Source: Linum tenue
Taxonomy: Eukaryota > Streptophyta > Magnoliopsida > Malpighiales > Linaceae
NCBI GenBank assembly: GCA_946122785.1
Contig: CAMGYJ010000008.1
Span: 8,023,475 to 8,087,474 of the forward strand
Length of the DNA: 64,000 nucleotides
Direction of reading: 5' to 3'
A program made the translations under genes and the position numbers. Positions 35,206 to 46,612 of this stretch are shown here, in pieces. Numbering within the stretch: the stretch's first letter is position 1; each line of letters starts with the position of its first letter. The notes beneath the pieces were generated by a model. The model ran no database searches. It saw nothing but the letters and a program-made list of their open reading frames with translations, and was not told where the DNA came from.

Positions 35206-35459
35206 AATGCAAAATTGTTGAGATTAATTGTTTCAATGTATAATAACAATTTGAATATGACCCTTTGAAAACCGTAGCCGTGCTCGTATGAAATTGTAGA
35301 GATTAATGTTTAAGATATAAAAAACAAAATCCAATGCAAAATTGTTGAGATTAATTGTTTCAATGTATAATAACAATTTGAATATGACCCTTTGAAAACC
35401 GTAGCCGTGCTCATATGAAATTGTAGAGATTAATGTTTAAGATATAAAAAACAAAATCG
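35206..35459. repeat. Tandem duplication, two 127-bp units
   Basis: The unit starting aatgcaaaattgttgagatt at 35206 recurs at 35333 with only one or two differences (cgtatg versus catatg). The near-identity points to a recent duplication within intron 1 of the oxidoreductase pseudogene. Confidence 0.9.
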
Positions 35460-35537
35460 AATATGAACTATAGTAGCAACTAGCAAGTATAGTCATCAAC
35501 ATTTTGCTTAATTAGTTTGAAATACAAAAACAAACAT

Positions 35538-35622
35538 TGGGGTGAGAGAGGCTCGAACTCTCGACCTCAGGATCACTCTATTGCTATGAGACCTACGCGC
35601 TAACCAACTGCGCCACCACCCC
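35538..35622 (-). tRNA. Elongator tRNA-Met (CAT) with an intron
   Basis: Read on the minus strand from 35622: acceptor GGGGTGG, D arm GGCGCAGTTGGTTAGCGC, anticodon CAT in CTCATA at 35586-35588, then about 11 extra bases (GCAATAGAGTG), then ATCCTGAGG, T arm GAGAGTTCGAGCCTCTC and 3' acceptor TCACCCC plus discriminator A. The acceptor pairs over seven positions with one G-U pair. The 85-nt length minus the intron leaves 74, normal for a tRNA. In plant nuclear genomes introns are regular features of tRNA-Met(CAU) and tRNA-Tyr, which fits. The gene lies in intron 1 of the oxidoreductase pseudogene, antisense to it. Confidence 0.95.
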
Positions 35623-35656
35623 AATTGATGTTAGAATATTCCTATTAAGATACTAA

Positions 35657-36072
<416 letters not shown>

Positions 36073-37088
36073 TAGTGACTACAGTTTTAACTTAGTGGAG
36101 GCTTGAGCATAAAATAAAATAAAATAAAAGAACTTCATTGTTCTAGAATTATATTTTATAGATGGTGTGTGTTTTGAGTTTTAGTAAATGTAGTAGGAAA
36201 ATGTAGTCGGTAAAGCTTTTAGAAAAACAGAGTTAATATGGGCCGTGGAGAGAAGTATGGTGCTGGGATCCACTTGGATGGTTAAGTTTCTATAAGCACT
36301 TGTTCAATATGCGTAAGGTGAGTATGATGTTAGGATTGCATAGTTATGGAACACAATTCTCATCATTATGATGCAAACAATTACATAAAATTATAAAGAC
36401 AACATAAATTAATCAATTTTTATATATCTTATTCAAAAAAATTCTCATTCAGATTCTACTAAACATACGAAGGACAATCCTCTATTTAATTTAAAAATAA
36501 TTTAACTAGACATATTTATTCTCTTTTAGATTTTTTTTTTAAAATCAGTTGCATTTGCAATATTTGTATGTTAGTTTGTTTGCTTGAGATTTGATGCTTA
36601 AAATTCACAATTATATTAGGGTAGCTATTAAAATTTATGCTTATAATTTGCTTAAATAGTGTTTGTGAGGTGAATTATGAAAACTGAAGACATATATTTG
36701 TTTATTTCGGCCAACTAAAGAAAGGTTTCAATTTCTTTCTGAGCCGGCCCATTACAAACTACAATAGTTAGTTAATAGGCCTCCTTGCATGCGTCTAGAA
36801 AACAACCTCTGGACTTGGGCCCATATAAAGTGAGAAAACAGGAAGAAATAAAGCTGTACGTGGGCTTTGGTTTAATCTTTTCCGTTTGGTAAAATCCACA
36901 TATGCATGCAAAGAGTGCAGATTTGGTGACTAAGGGGGGTGCTTAGTCACTTGAACTAAGTCCCTCTTAGCCATTAGATCTGGACACTTCAATCCAATGG
37001 TTAAAAAGTGGGAAGGGCTATTTAATTAATAGCAGGGGTAGTTTGGGTATTATGAAAAATTACGAAGTATACAAACCGGATTTACAAT

Positions 37089-37424
37089 CAGTACAAACCA
37101 TACAAACATACGAACAGTACAAACTAGAGCGACAAAACATACAAACATTACAAACGTATGAACTGTACAAACAATACAAACTAGACTGACAAACAATACA
37201 AACCATACAAACATACGAACAGTACAAACTAGAGCGACAAAACATACAAACATTACAAACGTATGAACTGTACAAACAATACAAACTAGACTGACAAACA
37301 ATACAAACCATACAAACATACGAACAGTACAAACTAGAGCGACAAAACATACAAACATTACAAACGTATGAACTGTACAAACAATACAAACTAGACCGAC
37401 AAACAATACAAACCATACAAAAAG
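37089..37424. repeat. Tandem array, 105-bp unit, about three copies
   Basis: The word cgaacagtacaaactagagc occurs at 37111, 37216 and 37321, giving a period of 105 bp. The unit is itself built from degenerate 'acaaacatac' pieces. Because 105 is a multiple of three, the minus strand stays open as a 35-residue repeat rich in Val, Phe and Cys; this is an artefact of composition and not a supported gene. Confidence 0.9.
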
Positions 37425-37503
37425 AAAAAACACCCGGGTTGACTTTGGAGGCTCCATCCCTATATAGAGGGGCTCCTTCCCAAAGTCAACCCGGGTGTTT
37501 TTT
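37425..37503. repeat. Perfect inverted repeat (hairpin), copy 1
   Basis: Arms 37425-37448 and 37480-37503 are exact inverted copies of 24 bp (core ACACCCGGGTTGACTTTGG). The loop is about 31 nt and contains ctatatagag. A near-identical hairpin follows at 37572-37650. Confidence 0.9.
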
Positions 37504-37571
37504 AGACATACAAACAGTACGAACATGGTGGACAAAAATGACAAACTAGACCGACAATCCATACGAACGGG

Positions 37572-37650
37572 AAAAAACACCCGGGTTGACTTTGGAGGCT
37601 CCATCCCTATATAGAGGGGCTCATTCCCAAAGTCAACCCGGGTGTTTTTT
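37572..37650. repeat. Perfect inverted repeat (hairpin), copy 2
   Basis: Same 24-bp arms (37572-37595 and 37627-37650) and the same loop as the hairpin at 37425-37503, with one visible change (ggctccttc versus ggctcattc). The two copies are 147 bp apart and in the same orientation. Confidence 0.9.
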
Positions 37651-37856
37651 AGACATAAAAAACATTACGAACATGGTGCACAAAAATGACAAAGTTTACA
37701 AACATAGTGCACAAAAATAACAAAGTTTACAAACATTACAAAAAAACCGACAAACATTACAAAATAACAAAGCATACAAACATTACAAAATATGTCAACA
37801 AACATCACAAAATCAGCACTGTTGCCGGAAAATTCTTCTCCGGCGACGATGTTCGC

Positions 37857-38030
37857 CTATCTCTCTCTCCCTCCCTCCTTCCCTCTCTCTCTCTCTAAAT
37901 TCCCCGGGACGAAATAATGGCGCATGGGCCATGAGGGGGACACTCTCTCTCTCCCTCCCTCCCTCCCTCTCTCTCTCTCTATCTAAATTCCCCGGGACGA
38001 AATAATGGCGCATGGGCCATGAGGGGGACA
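37857..38030. repeat. Tandem duplication of an about 88-bp unit with a CT-rich stretch
   Basis: A (ct)n/(ccct)n stretch followed by aaattccccgggacgaaata and cgcatgggccatgaggggga occurs twice, with the shared word starting at 37897 and 37985. It lies inside the Mutator-like element. Confidence 0.85.
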
Positions 38031-38310
38031 ATTCCCCTGGGCGGCAATTAAAATAATTGCGCGGGCGCGGAGGCTCCCCTGGACGACCGCCGGCAATAAC
38101 GACGGAGACGGGAGGCTCCAGACGGAAAAGCAGTCGGCGGTAGGGACGGGAGGGGACAGTGGAAAATTAAAAATTAAAAATAAAAATAAAAATAATTATA
38201 CAATTACTACATTGCCCTTCATTAATTTGGATTGATTAGAGCCATTAGATTTTAATGAGGTGGAAGGGCTGAGATTGACTTAGTCATGTGACTAAGGCCC
38301 CCCCTTTTAG

Positions 38311-38622
<312 letters not shown>

Positions 38623-39480
38623 TGACATGGTGCGTTGACTAACGGTCAACGCGTTTGACCGTCCAAGTTAACGGTCAAAAGTCTGATCTGGTCAAATTAT
38701 TTATTTTGGTGTATAGTTCGCAGTTCGGGCCAGAATGTTATAGATCGAAAAAATTGGCTAGGATGTTTACTTTGGTCCAAGTTCAGGCCATACGAAAATA
38801 TTAACCCATAAAACAAAGTATATATAAACATATTGTTGGACGAATATGGAAAAGGTGAAATCAGAGTTGCAAATATTTGATAAAGATCATAAGATCACCA
38901 ACCTTAATCAAAGGTCACAATATGGGAAAGTTTTCAGAGAAGGAAAGTCAGGAAGGAAGGCGTGAAGAATATCAGCAACGGCTAGCTACAAATCCTCCTA
39001 TATATATAGTGCTGCTTGGTTCTTCTCAGATGGGTACTTGGTAATGAAAAGATAGCGGTAGAGGGCTAGGCTTTTGGATTACAAAGGGTTTGACGAGTAT
39101 AGAGGCATAGGTTCTATATCGTCAAGGTTGTGGCGGGTCTGGATTGGGATCCGAGTTTTTTTTCTATCGTTCTTGTTATTTACGTTCTTCTTTTGAATTC
39201 AATTTGATAGGTAAAACCAATAAAAAGAGTCTCCTAGAAATCAGTGGTACTGATTCTAGGCCGAGGAGTGACCAATAGTTTGGGAACCTCGTTAAATCGT
39301 GGTGTTCTCTCCGTTCTTTGTTTGCTGCTCTGTTTTGATCTGTTTTCCAGTTTGCTGCGTACACAGGTCAAAAGTCCAGAAATTGTGTTCTGAAGGAAGA
39401 AATCAAAATCGTCTCTTCTAAACAGAAGCTTTAACTGGGTCTTTTGATCTCTTGAACCCAATCCGTTTATTTTACGTTAA

Positions 39481-40116
<636 letters not shown>

Positions 40117-40119
40117 TGA

Positions 40120-40738
40120 TTGTCTTGATCTATATATTATATAAAATAATGTGATTGAGTGGAGCCACATATAATTTGAGCTGGATTGTCTTGACGTATA
40201 CATTATAAAAATATGTAATTGAGTGGAGCCAGGTATTTGAGTTGGGCAAAGCGAACCGTGGAGGATTGGGGGTGTACAACAGTTTGGTTTGTATTATATC
40301 GTATCGGATCAAACCGACACTTGTACTGGTTTATAGTCAATTGAATAAGATACAGTTTGATCTTTTGTTCACAAATTTTATAAATACGAATAATAAATGG
40401 ACTAAATTGAACTGAATGCATTGTTGGTTCAATACTTGATGCTAAGATGTTTGACTTTATTGGACCAAACTGGACCACTCCACATGCAGTGCTAAAGGAG
40501 CGTCAATGCCTTCCAAGACTAATTTGTTTCATCTATCCCATAAACAGATTACTTTCAAAATAAAATAAAAAACAGAAGAGATCACAATAATATGTCCTTC
40601 ATTAGGCCGTTCCACCCAAAGGTGATGTGGCTCAGTTACTGGTGACCACTTCCAGATGTGACAAAATATTAGTTACCACCAGCAGGCAACAATTAGTGAC
40701 ATCTGCCCAACGGAAAGCCACCAGCTAGCAGTAGCAGA
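40120..40738. other. Intergenic with a diverged repeat pair and a dispersed repeat
   Basis: Two diverged copies of about 65 bp share 'ggattgtcttga..tata.attata' and 'attgagtggagcca' (about 40117-40240). The stretch 40265-40480 is related to 2219-2485. No gene is seen. Confidence 0.5.
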
Positions 40739-40902
40739 CACTACAAGAAAAAAGTGATTTTGCAACCAATAGAATTGGTCACCAAATGTCAAAATTTGGT
40801 TATTAATACATTTTTGCGACCAAAATATTTTGGTAGCAGAATTGGTCGCCAAATATCTAGATATGCTTCAATAGGTTAATTTGAATGAAAAAGTCAAATA
40901 CT
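40739..40902 (+). mobile_element. CACTA-like terminus, interrupted by a LINE
   Basis: CACTACAAGAAAAAAG at 40739 is the canonical left end of a plant CACTA transposon. It is followed by subterminal-type repeats (gcaaccaat, tggtcaccaaat, gcgaccaaaat, tggtcgccaaat). The full-length LINE has inserted right after this. I could not find the matching right end, so this may be a solo or decayed terminus. Similar words in the other orientation occur near 39690-39790. Confidence 0.6.
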
Positions 40903-40937
40903 TTTTTTTTTTTGATAGGAACCTGTAAATCTTTTAT

Positions 40938-43900
40938 TTAACCAGTGGAGGCTGTTACATTATCCAGCTGTAGCTGGTCAAGCAAGATCATCGGGGGTAT
41001 ATCTACCCAAACGATACGTTCATTCCATCGAGTTTCCACCTGTGCCATCAAATGAGCAGCTTCATTTCCCGCGCGTTTCACATGTTGCCATGAACATTCT
41101 CCCATCGCCCTCAGGTAACGTCTAATGCTCCTGCAGATCGTACCTATTTCCGACTGAATAGAGTCTGCTTCATGAATCTTCTTCACTAGAGCCAGGCAAT
41201 CCACTTCCAGGATAGGATTCATAATATGGTTTTGGAGAGCAACCTGAACCCCAAATTCCGCGGCTAATGCTTCCGCCTCTTCGATCGACCAGCTCCCCTC
41301 CATTTTCTTTGCTGCTGCACACAGGAAACGGCCCATCCAATCTCGTGCCACCATCCCCAGGCCAATGCCCCCACTCGTCAGCACACTGGCATCCGTATTG
41401 ATCTTGACTCGTCCCTGCTCCGGTAATCTCCAGTGACTACTATCACTGTCATGTGTTGGTATGCTGCTTCTTCTTTCTTGACTCCGGTAGTCTTCCCTGA
41501 AAGCTTTTGCCCGGGGGATAATCTCGTTCTCCTCAAGCCGATGCCCATTAAACATGTGGGCATTTTGCTCCCTCCAAAAGAACCAGAGCACGATGCACCA
41601 TGCCTCAACCATCTCATCCGACTCAGCCCCCATCACAGCCTCCACCCACTGGTAGCAGTCGTCACTAGGCCGGTTGGTGAAACAGGTTGCAAACTCAGAT
41701 TGCCTCCATAGTCTTGACACCCATGCACATTGGCCAAAGGCGTGAACCTGCGTTTCCCGTAGATCGCAGTAAGGGCACTTATCCGTCCTCCTCTCGCTTT
41801 TCACACTTATATGATCGCCGGTGGGGAGCACACCCCTCATAAACCGCCACATGAAGTGCTTCACTTTAGGAGGCATATCCAGAGCCCATAGCCTCTTCCA
41901 TATACTAGCTTCTCCAATAGGAACTATCTGTGGCTGGTCTTTGAGGAAGTCCTGTAACCATGATTTATAGCCGTCCCTGACTGTGTATTCACCCGAGTCA
42001 TTTGTTGCCCATATTATCCGATCCGTTTCTCCATTTCCCCGGAGTGGGATCTGTCTGATCTTGTTGACTATATCATTGGGGAAGCATCTCTCTAGAATCT
42101 CTAAATCCCACTCCTCAGTATCTGGCTGAATAAGCTCTCGTACCACCGAGTCTGCAGGCAATCCCTTCGGCGCCGATTCCACGTACCACGGCTCCCCGGT
42201 TGGCAGCCAGTTATCGCCCCATATCCGAACTTCCGTTCCATTTCCCACTTTCCACCGAATCCTTTTGCAAAGGAACTCCCGTGCACTTAACAAGCTCCGC
42301 CATATGAAACTGGGTCTATACCCCAAGGAGGCATCTAAAACTGTGGTATTTTTGTAGTATTTGGCTTTCATCAGTCGAGCAATCAGCGACGAGGGCCTTT
42401 GAAATAGCCTCCACACCTGCTTTGCCAGCATGGCCGTATTAAAACCTTCTAAATCTCGAAAACCCATACCTCCCTCCTCTTTCGGGCACGCCATACCTTC
42501 GCGACTAACCCAGTGCACACGTCGCTCAGCTCCCTTTTGCCCCCAGTAAAAGTTCATAATTAAACTATGAACTTCGTTCACAATGGCAACCGGTATTCTG
42601 AAAACCGACATAGCATAGGTGAATTGCGCTTCAGCCACCGCCCTTATTAGTGTTTCTCTTCCTGCGACTGAGAGAGTCTTCTCTTTCCACCCTTTTAACT
42701 TTTTGCGCACCCGTTCCTTTAATCCATCAAAGATTTCCTTCTTTGAACGCCCGACCACAGTTGGCAAGCCAAGGTACTTCTCATGCTTCTCCACCATAGT
42801 CATCGCCAAAGTCCCGCTTACCATCAATCTCATATGCATCTTTACATTACCACTGAAAGACACCGCTGATTTTGGATAACTTACGACCTGGCCTGATTCT
42901 GCTGCATACCCTTGGAGGAGGCTCTTCAGAGTATCTGCTTCCTGTGTTGTTGCTCTCCCAAAGAAAACACAATCATCAGCAAAGAAAAGATGGCTAATCG
43001 TTGGGGCACCTCTGGCCACCTGTATACCATGCAACCTGCGGTCACTTACTGCCTGTCTGGTAATGGCCGAGAGCCCTTCCGCACAAAAGAGGAAGAGGTA
43101 GGGAGACAGAGGATCTCCTTGCCTTAGTCCTCTCGCTGGGGAGAACCGTTCGGACTGGTGCCCATTAACAAGAACCGAGTAGGAGACGGTACGCACACAC
43201 ATCATGATGAGCTCAATCCACCGCGAGTCAAAGCCCATTCGATTCATCACCCCCTCCAGAAAGCGCCACTCCACTCGATCATACGCTTTCGCCATATCAA
43301 TCTTGGCGGCAAATATTCCTGGTCCAGTCTGTTTCTTCTTCTTCATCGTATGAAAGCACTCAAAAGCTGCCATGATATTATCCGTGATAACTCTACCCGG
43401 GACAAAGGCACTCTGTTCCGGCGAGATAACATCGTCCAGTACCATCTTAAGCCTGTTTGCCAACACTTTTGAGACCAGCTTATAAAGAACATTACACAGG
43501 CTTATAGGTCGAAACTCCTGAGGACTAGTAGGCGACTTCACTTTCGGAATAAGGGCAATAAGAGTGTGATTCAACTCCTGCGGCATCACCCTACTTTCCA
43601 AAATTTCCAACACCACCTTCACAACATCATCTCCAACAATATCCCAATATTTTCTGTAAAAGAGGACGGATAATCCATCTGCTCCCGGTGCTTTCCTGGC
43701 TCCCATTTGTTTCAGTGCTGTGACCACTTCTTCTCTCCCAAACGGACGCAGCAGCATCTCGTTTTGCTCCGTAGTTACCGAAGCCCTAATGGAATCCAGG
43801 ACCGGGGTAGCCTGCGGAGCATCACTAGCAGTAAACAGATTAGAGAAGTAATTAGTGAAACAAAAGAAAATCTGCTCAAGGGTTGTATGCCATTGCCCTC

Positions 43901-45047
43901 CTTCATCCTTAATCTTGCGAATTGTATTGCGCCTCCTTCTCGCCGAAGCTTTCTTATGGAAAAAAGCTGTATTCTTGTCACCACCCTTCAACCAATCCGC
44001 TCTAGACCTTTGGCTCCAATACAGCTCTTCATTTGCCTCCAGTTCCTCAAGCTCCAACTCCAGTTGTTTTCGCTGTTGGACTACCAGCTCCGAGCGAGGT
44101 CTCCAATCCAGCGCAGCCAGAGCTCTCTTAATTTTCCGGCGCTGTCGCCCAAAGTTTGGGAAAACTTCCTTACTCCACGAGCTTAGACTTTCCCTGCAAG
44201 AAAGAAACTTTGTAAGTAAATCCGCTCCCCCACAATCTGACCATGCCTTCTCAATCACACGGTGACAGTCTTCATGCTTTGCCCAGTAGGGCTCGAATTT
44301 GAAAGACCACCCCCACTTGGGCTCCTCGTCAGCTTCGCCACAAGTATCACAAATGATCGGGCGGTGGTCAGACCGTTCTTTCTCGAGATTCAGAACTCGT
44401 GCTCCTGGGAAAAGCCCCGACCAATTTTCTGTTGCCACGAATCGGTCCAAACGTTCCTCAATATGAGCTGCACCTACTCGCCTGTTCTCCCACGTAAATG
44501 GATAGCCACTGTACCCCAGGTCTCCTAACCCAACCTCATCAAGACAATCCTCAAAAGCCATCATCCCTGCATCAGGGGCCCCTCGACCACCGTTTTTTTC
44601 CTGACTGCGTAGAACTTGATTAAAATCTCCGCCGCACAGCCACGGACCATCCCACTGCCCCCCCAACCTTCGTAACAGGTCCCAAGTCCTCCACTTCTCC
44701 GAGTCTTCCGACCACCCATAGATTCCTGTGAATCTCCACACACCCCCTTCGTCCTCCGTGATCCTAACATCAGCGTGGTTACGGTCCAAAGACATCAGGT
44801 CGATATTGATGCCTTCTCGCCACCAAACTCCCAGACCTCCCGCACGACCGCCCCCCGACATGTCCACCGAACTTGCTTCCCCTTCCTCGAATCCCATTTC
44901 CACCTGAGTTACACGATTTTCCTCTTTTGTTTGTTTTGTTTCCGACAAGAAAACAACATTTGGGGAGTAACGTCGCAAAAGCGACCGTAAAGCACGAACT
45001 GCTCGCTTGCTCCCCAGCCCGCGACAGTTGTAACACAACAGTCTCAT
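40938..45047 (-). CDS. LINE ORF2: endonuclease, reverse transcriptase, RNase H
   Basis: 1,369 aa, uninterrupted. Residues 1-230 form an apurinic-type endonuclease/phosphatase domain with CYNCRGLGS, SETKQ, GDFN at 140 and SDH at 226. The reverse transcriptase spans about 490-760: ALIPKVKSPTSPQEFRPISL, KIDMAKAYDRVEW, GLRQGDPLSPYLF, and the catalytic FADD at 689-692 (YADD in most families). A zf-RVT segment with CPYCDLRETQVHAFGQC follows, then a plant-type RNase H domain near the C-terminus (INTDASVLTSGGIGLG, EAEALAAEFG, LEVDCLALV). It nicks target DNA and copies the element RNA at the nick. An RNase H domain at the end of ORF2 is typical of several plant L1 lineages. Confidence 0.96.
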   Translation of the reverse strand: MRLLCYNCRGLGSKRAVRALRSLLRRYSPNVVFLSETKQTKEENRVTQVEMGFEEGEASSVDMSGGGRAGGLGVWWREGINIDLMSLDRNHADVRITEDEGGVWRFTGIYGWSEDSEKWRTWDLLRRLGGQWDGPWLCGGDFNQVLRSQEKNGGRGAPDAGMMAFEDCLDEVGLGDLGYSGYPFTWENRRVGAAHIEERLDRFVATENWSGLFPGARVLNLEKERSDHRPIICDTCGEADEEPKWGWSFKFEPYWAKHEDCHRVIEKAWSDCGGADLLTKFLSCRESLSSWSKEVFPNFGRQRRKIKRALAALDWRPRSELVVQQRKQLELELEELEANEELYWSQRSRADWLKGGDKNTAFFHKKASARRRRNTIRKIKDEGGQWHTTLEQIFFCFTNYFSNLFTASDAPQATPVLDSIRASVTTEQNEMLLRPFGREEVVTALKQMGARKAPGADGLSVLFYRKYWDIVGDDVVKVVLEILESRVMPQELNHTLIALIPKVKSPTSPQEFRPISLCNVLYKLVSKVLANRLKMVLDDVISPEQSAFVPGRVITDNIMAAFECFHTMKKKKQTGPGIFAAKIDMAKAYDRVEWRFLEGVMNRMGFDSRWIELIMMCVRTVSYSVLVNGHQSERFSPARGLRQGDPLSPYLFLFCAEGLSAITRQAVSDRRLHGIQVARGAPTISHLFFADDCVFFGRATTQEADTLKSLLQGYAAESGQVVSYPKSAVSFSGNVKMHMRLMVSGTLAMTMVEKHEKYLGLPTVVGRSKKEIFDGLKERVRKKLKGWKEKTLSVAGRETLIRAVAEAQFTYAMSVFRIPVAIVNEVHSLIMNFYWGQKGAERRVHWVSREGMACPKEEGGMGFRDLEGFNTAMLAKQVWRLFQRPSSLIARLMKAKYYKNTTVLDASLGYRPSFIWRSLLSAREFLCKRIRWKVGNGTEVRIWGDNWLPTGEPWYVESAPKGLPADSVVRELIQPDTEEWDLEILERCFPNDIVNKIRQIPLRGNGETDRIIWATNDSGEYTVRDGYKSWLQDFLKDQPQIVPIGEASIWKRLWALDMPPKVKHFMWRFMRGVLPTGDHISVKSERRTDKCPYCDLRETQVHAFGQCAWVSRLWRQSEFATCFTNRPSDDCYQWVEAVMGAESDEMVEAWCIVLWFFWREQNAHMFNGHRLEENEIIPRAKAFREDYRSQERRSSIPTHDSDSSHWRLPEQGRVKINTDASVLTSGGIGLGMVARDWMGRFLCAAAKKMEGSWSIEEAEALAAEFGVQVALQNHIMNPILEVDCLALVKKIHEADSIQSEIGTICRSIRRYLRAMGECSWQHVKRAGNEAAHLMAQVETRWNERIVWVDIPPMILLDQLQLDNVTASTG

Positions 45048-46612
45048 CTATTCCCAGAAGGGGATAGGTTCCCCGCACCATCAGCTGTTTGGTTACCTCT
45101 TTTTGAGCTATTTCCATTGCCATGAGTCACTTGGGTTTTACCACCCTTATTCACTTTCGCCTTCTGAGCACCTTCCACATTGACCTGTTTCCCAGCCTTT
45201 TCCTTCCCACCTTTCGCCGTATCACTACTCATCTTCTGTTTCCCATCATTTTTTGTAAGTCCCCTCTCTGTTCCCTTCCCCTCCATTACCCTCTCTTGTT
45301 CATTATAACCGCTGGTCTGTACACCAGGATTCACTTCCTCCCCACCCGACCTTTCCCTTTCTGCCATTAATTCAGTCCGACCATCATTCTCACAACCCTC
45401 TTGTTCGTTTAGGACATGAAATCTATTTCTTCTTACCACCTCTTCCCTCCTGCCATCAGAGTTACTCACCCGCTTCATTGGCTGCCACACCTTCTTCTTT
45501 ACCGTCATCCACTCACCGTACACCCGGCCTTCAGTTGGGTTCGCATCTTGGGTTTCCGGTACTACAGTTTCCTCCATTTCTTTGTCCTCTTCACCCATTG
45601 CATGGCATTTGCATGAGGTTGTTTTATTCCCATACATTCCACATTCCCCACATATGTCTTCCAAGCCTTCATACTGAATTAGATAGGTAGTTCCCTCAAC
45701 TTTGTATTGTGAAAGTAATGGGCGAGAGAGGTCCACTTCGACACAAACTCTAGCATAGTTTCCTCTTGCACCCATCTCAGTTGCACGATCCACACGAACT
45801 GGCCGCCCAATCAACTGAGCAATAATTGTAACAGCCTCTGCGTTAAAAAATTCGATAGGTAGGTCCGGCAGCTGGACCCACACAGGCGTGGACTTCACCT
45901 CTACTTTCCACGGGTTGAAACCCTTATACCAACGAAACACAGTCAGGTATGTGTCTCCTAGCAACCACGGCCCTTCCGAACAGGCAAGTTCATAATCCTT
46001 ATGGCTTCTGAATCGTACCAGGAAGCATCCATTCTTCATGTCAGAGATCTGAAGCTCGCCATTCCTTGCCCACAAAAAATTCAGACGTTTTGCAAGCGGC
46101 AGATACGCCACCTTTTTCCCCAGACCTTTGACCACCAAAGCTGACCTCCATTCCCGTCTCCACTTGTTCTTCTGGGCAGCCGTGAATAAAGCCGGTGGAC
46201 AGCGTGGGTCGTAAGTTTCCTCATCAACGACATCATCCTCTTCTCGTTCTTGTTGTAGTATATCTTCAGTATCCGACTCAGCCACGTACCAGCCCCCATC
46301 TTTCAGGACATCACTGAAGAGTCGTGCTTCCCCTCCCCGCCAGGCTGATCGAGGTGCCTTCTGTCCTGGTTCCCCCTGCTGCACCTTCCGTTGCGAGTCC
46401 GGTACCTCTTCACCGCCGGCGTCAGGACTCACATCAGTCATCTCTGTTTCTACGTCCATAGCCCTTACTTTTTTCTTTGGTTGAAAAGTCTCACGAGCAC
46501 TTTTGCCGTCCGGAGAAGAAGACCCCAGAGCCGTTCGCCTCGCTCCACTCGTTCCATCCGGTGGTTTTCCCGTGGGCGACGGCTGGCCGGACGGCGTTGA
46601 CGCCGCCATCAA
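45044..46612 (-). CDS. LINE ORF1: RNA-binding protein with DUF4283
   Basis: 522 aa. After a low-complexity, charged N-terminus, a DUF4283 domain lies at about residues 150-260 (NGCFLVRFRSHKDYELACSE, GPWLLGDTYLTVFRWYKGF, PVWVQLPDLPIEFF), followed by a zf-CCHC_4-type knuckle ICGECGMYGNKTTSCK and a long basic/acidic tail. ORF1 proteins of plant LINEs bind the element RNA and form the ribonucleoprotein. The knuckle has Asn where the zinc-binding His is expected (C-x2-C-x4-N-x4-C), which may weaken zinc binding. The stop overlaps the ORF2 start (45044-45047), so ORF2 is probably made by reinitiation. Confidence 0.9.
   Translation of the reverse strand: MMAASTPSGQPSPTGKPPDGTSGARRTALGSSSPDGKSARETFQPKKKVRAMDVETEMTDVSPDAGGEEVPDSQRKVQQGEPGQKAPRSAWRGGEARLFSDVLKDGGWYVAESDTEDILQQEREEDDVVDEETYDPRCPPALFTAAQKNKWRREWRSALVVKGLGKKVAYLPLAKRLNFLWARNGELQISDMKNGCFLVRFRSHKDYELACSEGPWLLGDTYLTVFRWYKGFNPWKVEVKSTPVWVQLPDLPIEFFNAEAVTIIAQLIGRPVRVDRATEMGARGNYARVCVEVDLSRPLLSQYKVEGTTYLIQYEGLEDICGECGMYGNKTTSCKCHAMGEEDKEMEETVVPETQDANPTEGRVYGEWMTVKKKVWQPMKRVSNSDGRREEVVRRNRFHVLNEQEGCENDGRTELMAERERSGGEEVNPGVQTSGYNEQERVMEGKGTERGLTKNDGKQKMSSDTAKGGKEKAGKQVNVEGAQKAKVNKGGKTQVTHGNGNSSKRGNQTADGAGNLSPSGNR

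Noticed and set aside
37050..37604. Long minus-strand open frame with a Val/Phe/Cys 35-residue repeat
   Set aside because: It arises from a 105-bp tandem array inside a transposon; the unit length is a multiple of three, which keeps the frame open. No start context or homology.
38636..38700. Short repeated 'acggtcaa/ttgaccgt' palindromic stretch, considered as a MITE
   Set aside because: No borders or duplication could be defined in the decayed oxidoreductase intron.
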